Origin: Pseudonocardiales bacterium
GTDB lineage: Bacteria > Actinomycetota > Actinomycetes > Mycobacteriales > Pseudonocardiaceae
Direction of reading: 5' to 3'
Assembly (NCBI GenBank): GCA_019244165.1
Contig: JAFATA010000059.1
Coordinates: 1-45,461 of the forward strand
DNA: 45,461 nucleotides
Made by a program: the position numbers and the translations under genes. The notes beneath the pieces were generated by a model that was not told where the DNA came from, made no database searches, and saw nothing but the letters and a program-made list of their open reading frames with translations. Of the stretch, positions 16,598-24,611 are shown piece after piece (position 1 is the first letter of the stretch; each line of letters begins with the position of its first letter).

Positions 16598-16598
16598 T

Positions 16599-19500
16599 TC
16601 ACTCGACCGCGAGCGGGACCTGGACGACGCGGGGTTCGCCGTCGCCGAGGTGCAGCAGGCCGCGACCGGGGTGGACCGGTTGGCCCAGCAGGCTGCGCGG
16701 CAGCCGGAGGCCGATCAGGTCGCCTTCGGTGATGGCCTGCGGGGCGAGCAGCAGCCCGCGGCGGGCCTTCTTCAGCTCCACCTGCCAGCCGGAGAACCCG
16801 GCGCAGACGCCCTCGGCGTCACCGGCGATCACCAGCGCCCGGCCCGACCCGGCTCCCGCGCGCAGCAACCTGAGCAGCACGTCTTCGGCCGGGCAGTCCC
16901 GCAGCAGCTCGGCGTCGTCGATGAGCACGACAGCCCGCGGTGGAGCAGCGGCCAGGGCGGCGTCCAGATCAGCGGCGGTCAGCTCGGGGCCGGTCAGCAC
17001 GGTGACGCCAGGCTCGGCCAGCCCCCGTAGCGGTGAGGGGCGGGGGGTGACCGCGATGACGCCGGCACCGGCGCGCAGCAGGGCGCGGGCCATGGACACC
17101 AGCACGGTGCTGCGCCCGGAGTTCGGTGGCCCGGCCACCACGAAGGCGGGCGTGCCGGTGGCCAGATCCGGCCCGTAGGCGCGCAGCGTGTCCCCGCCGA
17201 CCCCGACCAGCGCCCACAGCGGCTCGACAGACCCGGGGGACCCGGCTGGGTCCCGTAGCGCCCAGGCCTGCTCGAAGCTCACCCGGGCCGGCAGCGCGTC
17301 CACCCGGAACGGTCGCAGCCCCACCGGCAGGCCGGCGTCCCGCTCACTCGCCCAGGCAGCGATCCGGGCAAGCGCGGCGGCCTGACCCTGGCCGCTCGCG
17401 TCGGGGGTGAGCAGCGCGACCTGGGTCTCCACCCCGGATTCGGCCCGCAGAGCCCGGCCTGGAGGCATCGTCTCGGCGACCTTGCGCGGATTGATCCCGA
17501 TCAGGGAGAAGTCACCGCGGTCCGGTAACCGGAACACCAGCTTGGCCTCGGTCAGCGTGGACATCCGCCCGGACAGCAACGAACGGTCCCCCGTGATCAC
17601 CAGGTGCAGCCCGACGCTGGCGCCCTCCCGCAGGATGCGCTGGACCTCCTCGGTGAGCGCGCCGTTGTCCACCTCGCCCAGGGAGATCGTGAACGACTCC
17701 CACCGGTCGATCAACACCACCAGGTGGGACAACCGCTGCGGCGGCAACACCGCGGCCCGCTGCTCGGTGACGTCGGCGAAGCCGGATCCGGCGAGCAGCT
17801 CGATCCGGCGCTGCATCTCCACACCCAGCCGCCGGATCAACCGGACTGCCCGCTCGGTCTGGGTGTTGCGCACCACCGCACCGCAGTGCGGCAGCTCGGT
17901 GAGCGCCAGCAGCGCGCCGTTGCCACAGTCGATCCCGTAGAGGTGCACGTCCGCGGCGGAGTGGATCCGGCCGATCGAACCCGCGATGGTCCGCAGGATC
18001 TGGGAACGCCCACTGCGCGGGCCACCGATCGCGAACAGGTGACCGAAGGTGCTCAGATCCAGGTATGCCGGGCGTTGTTGCTGCTGGGCGGGCAGGTCGT
18101 CGAGCGCGTAGGGGATCGGGGCCAGGCCGCCGGGCATGGGCACCGGGAGGGGTAGCTGGTCCAGGGTGAGCTGCTCGGGCAGCGCCGGCAACCACGGCCT
18201 GGGCTGGGCCGGGATGCCCAAGGCCTGGGTGGCTTTGCTGATCGCCTCCACGAGGACGGCCAAGTCGGTGACCTCCTCGTCGGCCACCGCGTGCTGAGGT
18301 GGTGCGGGTGGTGGCTGGCCGAGCCTGCCCGGATCCAGCGTGGCCACCCACGGCTCGGGCAATCCGAGGCGCCCGCTGCTGCCGGGACGGCGGCCACCGA
18401 CCCGACCGGCCTGCACCGGGACCAGCGAGCTGGCCCCGCAGCGGACGTAGGCGCGGCCCGGGGTGGCTTTGGTGATCCGGGCCGCGTCGGGGGCGTCGAT
18501 CACGTCGGTGGACTCGACGGCGTCGGTGACCCGCAGCGCGATCCGCAGATCGGTGTTCGCCCGGATTTCCGGCGAGACCACCCCGCTGGGCCGCTGGGTA
18601 GCCAGGATCAGGTGGATACCCAGCGACCGGCCGCGGCGGGCCAGATCCACCAGGCCGGTGACGAAGTCCGGCAGCTCGCGGACCAGCGAGGCGAACTCGT
18701 CGATCACGATCAGCAGCCGGGGCAGCGGGGGCAACGCCGGATTGGCCCCGGCCACCAGCAGGTAGGCCTCGATATCGGGCGCGCCGGCGTCGGCGAGCAG
18801 CCGCTCCCGGCGGCGCAGTTCGGCCGAGATCGACTCCAGGGCCCGCTCGACCAGGTGCGAGTCCAGATCGGTGACCATGCCGGCGGTGTGTGGCAAGTGC
18901 ACGCAGTCCTTGAACGCGCTGCCGCCCTTGTAATCCACTAGGACGAACACCATCGCGTCGGGCCGGTTGGCCACCGCGAGCGAGGCAACCAGGGTCTGCA
19001 ACAGCTCGGACTTGCCCGCCCCGGTGGTGCCGGCAACCAACCCGTGCGGCCCGTCCCGGCGCAGGTCGATCGCGTACGGACCATCCAGACCGGCCCCGAT
19101 GAGCGCCTCGGTGCTCCGAGCGCGCACCGCCCAGCGGGCCGTGATCGCCTCAGGGGTCGGCGGTTCCAACGCCAGCAAATCCAGCAACCGGCAGGAGCCC
19201 GGCAGCGTCGCCTCTTCCTCATCACCGCTGATGTCGCGCAGCGGGGCCAGCCCCCGGGCCAGCCGCTCGCACCAGGCCGGGGTGACGTACTCGGGGCGCA
19301 CGTTGGAGACCGCCTCCGTGCCGGTTTGGCGTACTTGAAGACCACCCTCGGCGTCGAGGACCACGGTGGCTTGGCATTCCGCGGGCAGCAGCCGTTCGTC
19401 GGTGTCCAGGCACACCGCATACACCCCGACGGAGGGGCCTTCCTTCAGGATCTGGATCATCCCGGGCACTGCTCGCAGCCGCCGGGCCCCGTCCAGGATG

Positions 19501-20975
19501 ACCATGATGTCCGGGTCGGTGAACGTCACCGCCGAGGACTCGCGCAGTGCCTTACGCCGGGCGCTCACGATCGCCCCGAGCTCGGCGACTCGCCGGGCGA
19601 GGGTGTCGGCGTCGGTACCGACCAGCGCGGTCGCGTACTGGGCATCGGGTGGGCGGGCGTGGGGCAGCCAACGGACCCACTCCCAGCTCCGGCGGCCAGC
19701 AGGATCAGTGAGCAGGTACATCTGGAGATCATGGGGACTGTGCAGGACCGCCGCCTGGGCCAGCACCCAGCGGGCCAACGCTCGGGCCGTCTGCGCCGCA
19801 CCGGCGATGCCGAGCACACCGGATTCGCGCAGCCCCACCGTGACCGGCACATCCAGCGCGGTCCAGGTCACCGCCCGCCGATGCTCCTCGCGGCTCGGGT
19901 CATCCAGCACCACCTGGGAGGGCAGATCGCCGGTGCCCAGGCGCACCAGCAGGTAGTCGGGGTCTTCGCGGCGGCGCTCCCACAGCCGGCTGCGCGGGCC
20001 GACCGCGGTGAGCAGCGCAGCGGCCGGGTCGGGGCATTCGGCCCGGCGGGCCACTTCCTCGGCGTGCAGGGCCGCCCTGGCCTCCGCTTCCAGCGCGGTC
20101 TTGCGCCGGAGGTACTCGGTGCGCCGCTGCCGGTAGGACGTGCGGCCACTCCGCCGGTCGGTGACGTAGTTCCCAATCACCATGACCGGGCTGAGCAGGG
20201 CGAACACCAGGTAGCTCTTGCTCTGATGGAACCCGAACACCATGGCCACCGCCAGCACGAGTGGGGCAACGGCCATCAGGAGGGGCAGTGGCCGGCGCTC
20301 ACCTTGGGTCGGTGGCAGCGGGATCCGGAACCGGGTCGCCCGCGACGGTGGTCGCAGCCGGGGCGGCCGGTTGTAGTCCAGGCCGCCACCGTCCTGCGAC
20401 GGCTGCACTGCCGCGTCCGGTGACGCTGGAGTAGCCAGTTCCAGGACGCTCCAGCCGACGGCGAGTTGACCACCCCGTGGCCACGGCACCGACCCGGTGA
20501 TCCGCTGCCCGTCCATCCAGGTCGCCAGGTCCGTTGCCGGTGTCACGGTGGCGCTACCGTCGGCGGCTATCACGACCGTGACGGCGATCGCCGGCAGGCT
20601 AGGGTCCCCAACTCCCACCGCGACACCAGGATCGGCACCGATCTGCGCGACCCCGGGGTCCAGCCGGAACACCCCACCCGCGTCGGGCCCGCTGACCACC
20701 CGGATCTCGATCAGACCCGCCGGCTCCGGCCGCGGGCAGCCCGCCGGGTCGTCCAGACTGACCAGCGCGCCCTCACGCAGTGGCGACGCCGGCAGCGGCA
20801 GGCGCGGATCCACCGCGGTGCCGCCGACGTACAGGCCCAAGACCGGTGAACCGGGCCGCAAGAGCCGGGCGAGCGCGGCAGCGACCCGGCCCGCCGTCAC
20901 CTCCGGATCGGTGTCCAGAACGACGTCCGCGCGCCGCTGTGCCACCGGATCGAGCACTGTGAACGTCACGCGCAT
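16599..20975 (-). CDS. FHA/FtsK-SpoIIIE type VII secretion ATPase (EccC/EssC-like)
   Basis: A 1458-residue protein starts at ATG 20975. The N-terminus (~1-180) looks like tandem FHA-type beta domains (e.g. GVFRLDPGVAQIGADP). Two membrane helices lie at ~225-270 (LLMAVAPLVLAVAMVFGF; SYLVFALLSPVMVIGNYV). The first ATPase domain has a canonical Walker A GTTGAGKS (~647) and Walker B (VFVLVDYKGG; LLIVIDEFASL). The second and third have GGPRSGRS (~985) and GPPNSGRS (~1281), where the catalytic Lys is Arg, implying degenerate nucleotide sites. This layout matches the motor of type VII (ESX/Ess) secretion. No EccB, EccD, EccE or mycosin gene is in the window. The fused FHA modules recall the Firmicute EssC arrangement. 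Confidence 0.88.
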   Translation of the reverse strand: MRVTFTVLDPVAQRRADVVLDTDPEVTAGRVAAALARLLRPGSPVLGLYVGGTAVDPRLPLPASPLREGALVSLDDPAGCPRPEPAGLIEIRVVSGPDAGGVFRLDPGVAQIGADPGVAVGVGDPSLPAIAVTVVIAADGSATVTPATDLATWMDGQRITGSVPWPRGGQLAVGWSVLELATPASPDAAVQPSQDGGGLDYNRPPRLRPPSRATRFRIPLPPTQGERRPLPLLMAVAPLVLAVAMVFGFHQSKSYLVFALLSPVMVIGNYVTDRRSGRTSYRQRRTEYLRRKTALEAEARAALHAEEVARRAECPDPAAALLTAVGPRSRLWERRREDPDYLLVRLGTGDLPSQVVLDDPSREEHRRAVTWTALDVPVTVGLRESGVLGIAGAAQTARALARWVLAQAAVLHSPHDLQMYLLTDPAGRRSWEWVRWLPHARPPDAQYATALVGTDADTLARRVAELGAIVSARRKALRESSAVTFTDPDIMVILDGARRLRAVPGMIQILKEGPSVGVYAVCLDTDERLLPAECQATVVLDAEGGLQVRQTGTEAVSNVRPEYVTPAWCERLARGLAPLRDISGDEEEATLPGSCRLLDLLALEPPTPEAITARWAVRARSTEALIGAGLDGPYAIDLRRDGPHGLVAGTTGAGKSELLQTLVASLAVANRPDAMVFVLVDYKGGSAFKDCVHLPHTAGMVTDLDSHLVERALESISAELRRRERLLADAGAPDIEAYLLVAGANPALPPLPRLLIVIDEFASLVRELPDFVTGLVDLARRGRSLGIHLILATQRPSGVVSPEIRANTDLRIALRVTDAVESTDVIDAPDAARITKATPGRAYVRCGASSLVPVQAGRVGGRRPGSSGRLGLPEPWVATLDPGRLGQPPPAPPQHAVADEEVTDLAVLVEAISKATQALGIPAQPRPWLPALPEQLTLDQLPLPVPMPGGLAPIPYALDDLPAQQQQRPAYLDLSTFGHLFAIGGPRSGRSQILRTIAGSIGRIHSAADVHLYGIDCGNGALLALTELPHCGAVVRNTQTERAVRLIRRLGVEMQRRIELLAGSGFADVTEQRAAVLPPQRLSHLVVLIDRWESFTISLGEVDNGALTEEVQRILREGASVGLHLVITGDRSLLSGRMSTLTEAKLVFRLPDRGDFSLIGINPRKVAETMPPGRALRAESGVETQVALLTPDASGQGQAAALARIAAWASERDAGLPVGLRPFRVDALPARVSFEQAWALRDPAGSPGSVEPLWALVGVGGDTLRAYGPDLATGTPAFVVAGPPNSGRSTVLVSMARALLRAGAGVIAVTPRPSPLRGLAEPGVTVLTGPELTAADLDAALAAAPPRAVVLIDDAELLRDCPAEDVLLRLLRAGAGSGRALVIAGDAEGVCAGFSGWQVELKKARRGLLLAPQAITEGDLIGLRLPRSLLGQPVHPGRGLLHLGDGEPRVVQVPLAVE

Positions 20976-21090
20976 TCATCTCTCCTCATGCTATTACCCT
21001 TAGTAACCACTCCGTGCCGGGGGTCCGAACCATAGGCACGGTAAACCCTGGGTGCGGTGTCGAGGTGCGCCACCGCAAGGTACGTTCAGT

Positions 21091-21120
21091 GATTGAACCG
21101 GCGACGATTGAACCGGCGAC
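21091..21120. repeat. 15-bp direct repeat (x2) upstream of a regulator gene
   Basis: GATTGAACCGGCGAC occurs twice head to tail (21091-21105 and 21106-21120), ending 14 bases before the GTG of the XRE regulator at 21135. It lies where an autoregulatory operator or ribosome-site context would be. It may be a recent tandem duplication rather than a binding site. Confidence 0.85.
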
Positions 21121-21134
21121 CCTGGAGGTCTAGC

Positions 21135-21998
21135 GTGGCCACCGTTGATGCCCCTGGCAGCCCGACCGCCCGCCGCATCCTGTTGGGCACTCGACTGCGC
21201 CGGCTGCGGGAAGCAGCCGAAATCTCGCGTGGGGAGGCCGGCTTTGCCATCCGCAGTTCCGAGTCGAAGATCAGCCGGCTCGAACTCGGCAGGGTCGGTT
21301 TCAAGGAGCGGGACGTGGCGGACCTGCTCACCATGTACGGGGTGACCGACCCCGGCAGGCGCGAGGCTTTCCTGGGGATGGTCGCCCGGTCCAACGAACC
21401 CGGTTGGTGGCATCGTTATAACGATCTGGTGGACGACTGGTTCGAGGATTACCTCGGGCTGGAGGAAGCGGCTTCCCGAATCCAGGAGTGGGAGACGCAG
21501 TTCGTTCCCGGCCTGCTGCAGACCGAGGACTACACGCGGGCGATCGCCAGCCGCGGATGGTCGTCGATGACGAACGAGAACGCGCAACGCCAAGTCGCGG
21601 TGCGGACGAGGCGACAGCAGCTCATTACCCGGTCCAAGCCACCCAAGTTGTGGGTCGTCATGGACGAGTCCGTGTTACACCGGCCGATCGGTGGTCGACG
21701 GGTGCTGCTGGAACAGATCGAGTATCTCCTCGACGTCACCAAACGCTCCCACGTGAGCCTGCAGATACTGCCCTATCGGTTCAGCGGGTACGCCGCGGAA
21801 GGCTCGTTTGTCACACTGCGCTTCGCTGAGCCAGAGCTGCCGGACGTGGTCTACATCGAGCACCTCAGCGGCGCGCTCTACCTGGACAAGCGAGCCGATA
21901 TCGAGCTCTACGGCAGGGTCTTCGATCGGCTGACCGTCGACGCTCACACTCCGGACGACACCCGGCAATTACTCATGAAGACGCGAGCCGAGATCTAG
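21135..21998 (+). CDS. XRE-family regulator with DUF5753 (Scr1-like)
   Basis: A 287-residue protein starts at GTG 21135 (CTGGAGG about 9 bases upstream). The helix-turn-helix (LRRLREAAEISRGEAGFAI, SSESKISRLELGRVGF) occupies residues ~20-70. The remainder is the DUF5753 domain (LGLEEAASRIQEWETQFVPG, LLQTEDYTRAI, VMDESVLHRPIGG, QILPYRFSGYAAEGSFVTLRF). Such proteins pair with small DUF397 proteins as developmental or metabolic regulators in actinomycetes. The likely partner is at 23106-23345, separated by a divergently transcribed methyltransferase gene. Confidence 0.88.
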   Translation: MATVDAPGSPTARRILLGTRLRRLREAAEISRGEAGFAIRSSESKISRLELGRVGFKERDVADLLTMYGVTDPGRREAFLGMVARSNEPGWWHRYNDLVDDWFEDYLGLEEAASRIQEWETQFVPGLLQTEDYTRAIASRGWSSMTNENAQRQVAVRTRRQQLITRSKPPKLWVVMDESVLHRPIGGRRVLLEQIEYLLDVTKRSHVSLQILPYRFSGYAAEGSFVTLRFAEPELPDVVYIEHLSGALYLDKRADIELYGRVFDRLTVDAHTPDDTRQLLMKTRAEI

Positions 21999-22005
21999 CA
22001 CCGTC

Positions 22006-22848
22006 TTAGGGTTTGCACCCGACCGCTCCGGCGATGCAGTACTGAATGGGGTCCAGCGGCTTGAGGTGCGGCCCGTCGGGCCACCAGTCAACGCACCGGA
22101 CCAGACCGGGTTCGACCAGTTCCAGACCCGGGAACATGCCTTCTATTTCGGCACGGGTGCGAAACCGTCCGGTGCCCATCGGACTGTGCAGGAAAGCCTG
22201 TTCCGCCTTCCGGGCGAGCTGGCTGAGCTCAGGGTCGGTCTCGGGGTCGAAGAAATGACTGATCGCCACGTAGGAGCCCGACGGCAGCGCGTCGATGTAT
22301 TCGGCCATGATGCTTTGCGGGCTGCGTTCACCGTCGTAGTGGTGCAGCGTCCCGAGCTGGAACAGCGCGATCGGCTGGGAGAAATCAAAGTACCTGCGCA
22401 CAATTTTATCGTTGATGACCCGGTCTGGCTGGAAGATGTCGGCGGCACTGAAGTGCGTTTGGTCGTTCTCCTCGATCAGCGCCCGGCCGTGCGCAAGAAC
22501 CACCGGATCGTTATCGATATACACCACGCGGGCATCCGGCTGGATTCGCTGGGCGACCTGGTGAGTGTTCTCCGCCGTGGGCAGTCCCGACCCGCAGTCG
22601 ATGAACTGGGTGATGCCGGTCTGGCTGGCGATGAAGCGGGTGACCCGGATCAGGAAGTCCCGGTTGTCCCGCCCTAGTCTCATGGCCTCCGGGGAGACCT
22701 GCTGGACGCGGCGGAGGACCTCGCGGTCAATCTCGTAGTTGTCCTTGCCGTTCAGGAACGCGTCGTAGACCCGGGCGATGCACGCCTTGCTCGTATCGAT
22801 GACGACTGGCTCGACCTCGTTCGAGCGCGGGACGGCACTGCTAGGCAT
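22006..22848 (-). CDS. SAM-dependent methyltransferase, DUF574 / Methyltransf_19 family
   Basis: A 280-residue protein; ATG 22848 was chosen because GAGGTG lies just upstream and the family N-terminus VVIDTSKACIARVYDAFLNG, KDNYEIDREV starts close to it. Other conserved features are RFIASQTGITQFIDCGSGLP (SAM motif I region), VVYIDNDPVVLAHGRALI and WWPDGPHLKP at the C-terminus. Members are very common beside XRE/DUF397 genes in actinomycetes. The target is unknown. It is encoded convergently to the XRE regulator (7 bases apart) and divergently from the DUF397 gene. Confidence 0.88.
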   Translation of the reverse strand: MPSSAVPRSNEVEPVVIDTSKACIARVYDAFLNGKDNYEIDREVLRRVQQVSPEAMRLGRDNRDFLIRVTRFIASQTGITQFIDCGSGLPTAENTHQVAQRIQPDARVVYIDNDPVVLAHGRALIEENDQTHFSAADIFQPDRVINDKIVRRYFDFSQPIALFQLGTLHHYDGERSPQSIMAEYIDALPSGSYVAISHFFDPETDPELSQLARKAEQAFLHSPMGTGRFRTRAEIEGMFPGLELVEPGLVRCVDWWPDGPHLKPLDPIQYCIAGAVGCKP

Positions 22849-22989
22849 CGAGCACCTCACAAACGTCGTGGTTCGGGCCTGCGGTTCGGATCTGCAGAGT
22901 ACCCAGCCTAGGAGGGTGGCCGCGCGCGGCACGCGCTGGGTGGGTGGTAGCGGTCTCGCGGCCCGCGCCGCTCGACACGCGCATCAAGT

Positions 22990-23052
22990 CAGGTGCACGT
23001 GCAGTTGACGTACTCGACGACGCCCGCTATCGTTTGCCTGCACGTGCACCTG
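22990..23052 (+). promoter_or_regulatory. Promoter framed by 14-bp inverted repeats (probable operator)
   Basis: CAGGTGCACGTGCA at 22990-23003 and its exact reverse complement at 23039-23052 flank a sigma70-like promoter. TTGACG at 23005-23010 and TATCGT at 23028-23033 have a 17-base spacer. Each arm also contains the 10-bp palindrome TGCACGTGCA. The arrangement, with one operator arm against the -35 and one just after the -10, would allow a dimeric repressor to block the promoter of the DUF397 gene that starts at 23106. Which regulator binds is inference; the adjacent XRE protein is the first candidate. Confidence 0.75.
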
Positions 23053-23105
23053 CACGAGCCCCAGCAGAAGAGGGTCCAGGATCAGGTAAGGGAGGGGTAG
23101 TTCCT

Positions 23106-23345
23106 ATGTCACAGCTCATTCGCAACGGCATGTCAGCTGCGGGTCTGGCCGGGGTGGCGTGGCGCAAGAGCACGCGTAGCGGTTGCAGGGGCAACTGCGT
23201 GGAGGCTGCGGCACTGATCGGTGGCGAGATTGCGCTCCGCAACTCCCGCCATCCCAATGGCCCAGCCTTGATCTTCACCCGCGACGAGATGACCGCGTTC
23301 CTCGCTGGCGCCAAAGATGGCGAATTCGACGATTTTGCCAGCTGA
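23106..23345 (+). CDS. DUF397 protein
   Basis: A 79-residue protein starts at ATG 23106. It carries the family pattern WRKSTRSGCRGNCVEAA, then ALRNSRHPNGPALIFTRDEM, TAFLAGAKDGEFDDFAS. DUF397 proteins are small partners of XRE/DUF5753 regulators. The N-terminus is longer than average (SQLIRNGMSAAGLAGV). A perfect 17-bp hairpin starts at the stop codon. Confidence 0.9.
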   Translation: MSQLIRNGMSAAGLAGVAWRKSTRSGCRGNCVEAAALIGGEIALRNSRHPNGPALIFTRDEMTAFLAGAKDGEFDDFAS

Positions 23346-23385
23346 GCCGGTTGCCAGCGCCACGGTACGGCGCTGGCAACCGGCT
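23345..23385 (+). terminator. Strong hairpin terminator after DUF397
   Basis: AGCCGGTTGCCAGCGCC (23345-23361) pairs perfectly with 23369-23385 around a 7-base loop, beginning on the last base of the DUF397 stop codon. No long T tract follows, as is common in high-GC actinomycetes. In the following 23386-23592 I see no convincing gene. Confidence 0.8.
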
Positions 23386-23592
23386 GTCCCCTCGGCCCTC
23401 ACCACGAGGTGACAGCGTAAAGGATACCAACCGGCAGGGGGGACCAGGTGCCGGTGCGGCAGTGATAGCGGGCCAGCCAACGATAGTCCGCCGTCGAGTC
23501 GGCAGGAGTGGCCGAGCTGTCCGCACCGTGCACTTGGTTTGATTCGCAGCTCGCCATCCAGACCAGCGCGCGCAGCAGGAACTCATTCTCCC

Positions 23593-24078
23593 TCAGCCGG
23601 GAGTCGGGGGACGCTGAACGAGTTCGCTGAGGTAGAGCTGCTCACCGAGCTTTCCGATCAACTCGAGGTTGGTCTCGAGGTAGTCGATGTGATCTTCCTC
23701 ATCGGCGAGGATGCGCTCGAAGAGGTTGGCGGTGGTGATATCGCCCTTCTCCCGACACATCGTGATCCCAGGACGCAGCCGCGCGACAACCTCCATCTCG
23801 ACAGCGAGATCGGCCTCGAGCTGCTCTCGCACGGTCTGCCCTATCCGCAGCGGGAGCAGCTTCTGGTAGTTCGGCAGACCCTCCAGGAACAAGATGCGCT
23901 CGGTGATCTCCTCCGCGTGCCGCATCTCGTCGATGGACTCTGACCGGGTGTGCTCAGCGAGCTTGGTGAATCCCCAGTTGGCCTGCATCTTGGCGTGCAG
24001 GAAATATTGATTAATGGCGGTCAGCTCACTGGTGAGCTGTTCGTTGAGCAGTGCGAGGACCTCATCATCGCCGCGCAT
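23593..24078 (-). CDS. bfr: Bacterioferritin
   Basis: A 161-residue protein starts at ATG 24078 with a GGAGAGGG ribosome site. It carries the four-helix ferritin fold with the dinuclear ferroxidase ligands: Glu18 in LNEQLTSELTAINQYF, Glu51/His54 in IDEMRHAEEI, and Glu127/His130 in LADEEDHIDYLE. Met52 in the DEMRHA segment is the usual haem ligand. It stores iron as a ferric mineral in a 24-mer shell. It lies 104 bases downstream of bfd on the same strand, consistent with an iron-storage/iron-release pair. Confidence 0.95.
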   Translation of the reverse strand: MRGDDEVLALLNEQLTSELTAINQYFLHAKMQANWGFTKLAEHTRSESIDEMRHAEEITERILFLEGLPNYQKLLPLRIGQTVREQLEADLAVEMEVVARLRPGITMCREKGDITTANLFERILADEEDHIDYLETNLELIGKLGEQLYLSELVQRPPTPG

Positions 24079-24182
24079 GGCACAAACCCTCTCCGGTTTA
24101 ATCCTTGGACGTGCGCGACCCTACGCGAGCTGGGCAGGGTTGTCATCGAAGGCGAGCCTGCCCTGAGCAGGGAATATAGGGA

Positions 24183-24437
24183 TCAGGCACTCGACCGCAG
24201 AGAGGTGCCCCACTCCTTGGTATGCGCCCTCTTGGTATGGGCCCCCTTGGTATGGACCCTCTTGGTATGGACCCCCTTGGTATGGACACTGAGCAGGGCG
24301 GCGATCGTCCTGATACAGGAGCCGCAGCCCGTTCCAGCCGCGCAGCTCCGGGCGATGTCCTTGACGGTGCACGCCCCATTGGCGATGCACCCGCGCACCT
24401 CGGCCTCGGTCACCGCCCGGCAGATGCAGACGTACAT
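24183..24437 (-). CDS. bfd: Bacterioferritin-associated ferredoxin (Bfd-like) with C-terminal HTK repeats
   Basis: An 84-residue protein starts at ATG 24437. The [2Fe-2S] domain has the CxC...CxxC pattern (MYVCICRAVTEAEVRGC; SCAAGTGCGSCIRTI). Bfd reduces ferric iron in bacterioferritin to release it. After residue ~50 the typical protein would end, but here a repeat tail follows with five His-Thr-Lys-x-x units (VHTKGVHTKRVHTKGAHTK...), encoded by the 15-bp tandem repeats at 24216-24290. The tail is strongly basic and His-rich; it may be a repeat-expansion artefact or might touch the acidic ferritin surface. A DtxR/IdeR-like box precedes the gene. Confidence 0.88.
   Translation of the reverse strand: MYVCICRAVTEAEVRGCIANGACTVKDIARSCAAGTGCGSCIRTIAALLSVHTKGVHTKRVHTKGAHTKRAHTKEWGTSLRSSA
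24216..24290. repeat. Five 15-bp tandem repeats within the bfd-like gene
   Basis: Units CTTGGTATGGACCCC and close variants occupy 24216-24230, 24231-24245, 24246-24260, 24261-24275 and 24276-24290. Differences are mostly at unit positions 10-15. The 15-base period keeps the frame and produces the His-Thr-Lys repeats. Copy number is likely to vary between strains. Confidence 0.93.
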
Positions 24438-24463
24438 GGCTCCATTGCCCCCAGACCGAGTGA

Positions 24464-24482
24464 TGAGGTAAGGCTAAGCAGA
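24464..24482. promoter_or_regulatory. DtxR/IdeR-like iron box upstream of bfd-bfr
   Basis: TGAGGTAAGGCTAAGCAGA matches the DtxR/IdeR consensus TTAGGTTAGGCTAACCTAA at 14 of 19 positions. It lies 27 bases upstream of the bfd start. In mycobacteria IdeR activates ferritin genes in high iron; similar control of this pair is inferred. Confidence 0.6.
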
Positions 24483-24611
24483 GCAGATCATCGGGCGGAC
24501 GTCCAGTCCCCGGCTGCTGAACTTCTCCCCTCGGCGCGGTAACCGACACGGTGGTGCGCCGGTCTGTCTGTGCTCTCCGTGCTGTCCGCGCCCGAAATCC
24601 TCGGTGCCCGC

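Noticed and set aside
19044..20423. Plus-strand open frame of 459 codons opposite the type VII ATPase
   Set aside because: Antisense to well-defined ATPase motifs; no independent evidence.
23386..23592. Possible small gene after the DUF397 terminator
   Set aside because: Short open frames on both strands lack starts with ribosome sites and show no protein-like pattern.
24216..24290. Repeat array resembling a CRISPR
   Set aside because: Units are 15 bp, contiguous without spacers and in coding frame; no cas genes are in the window.
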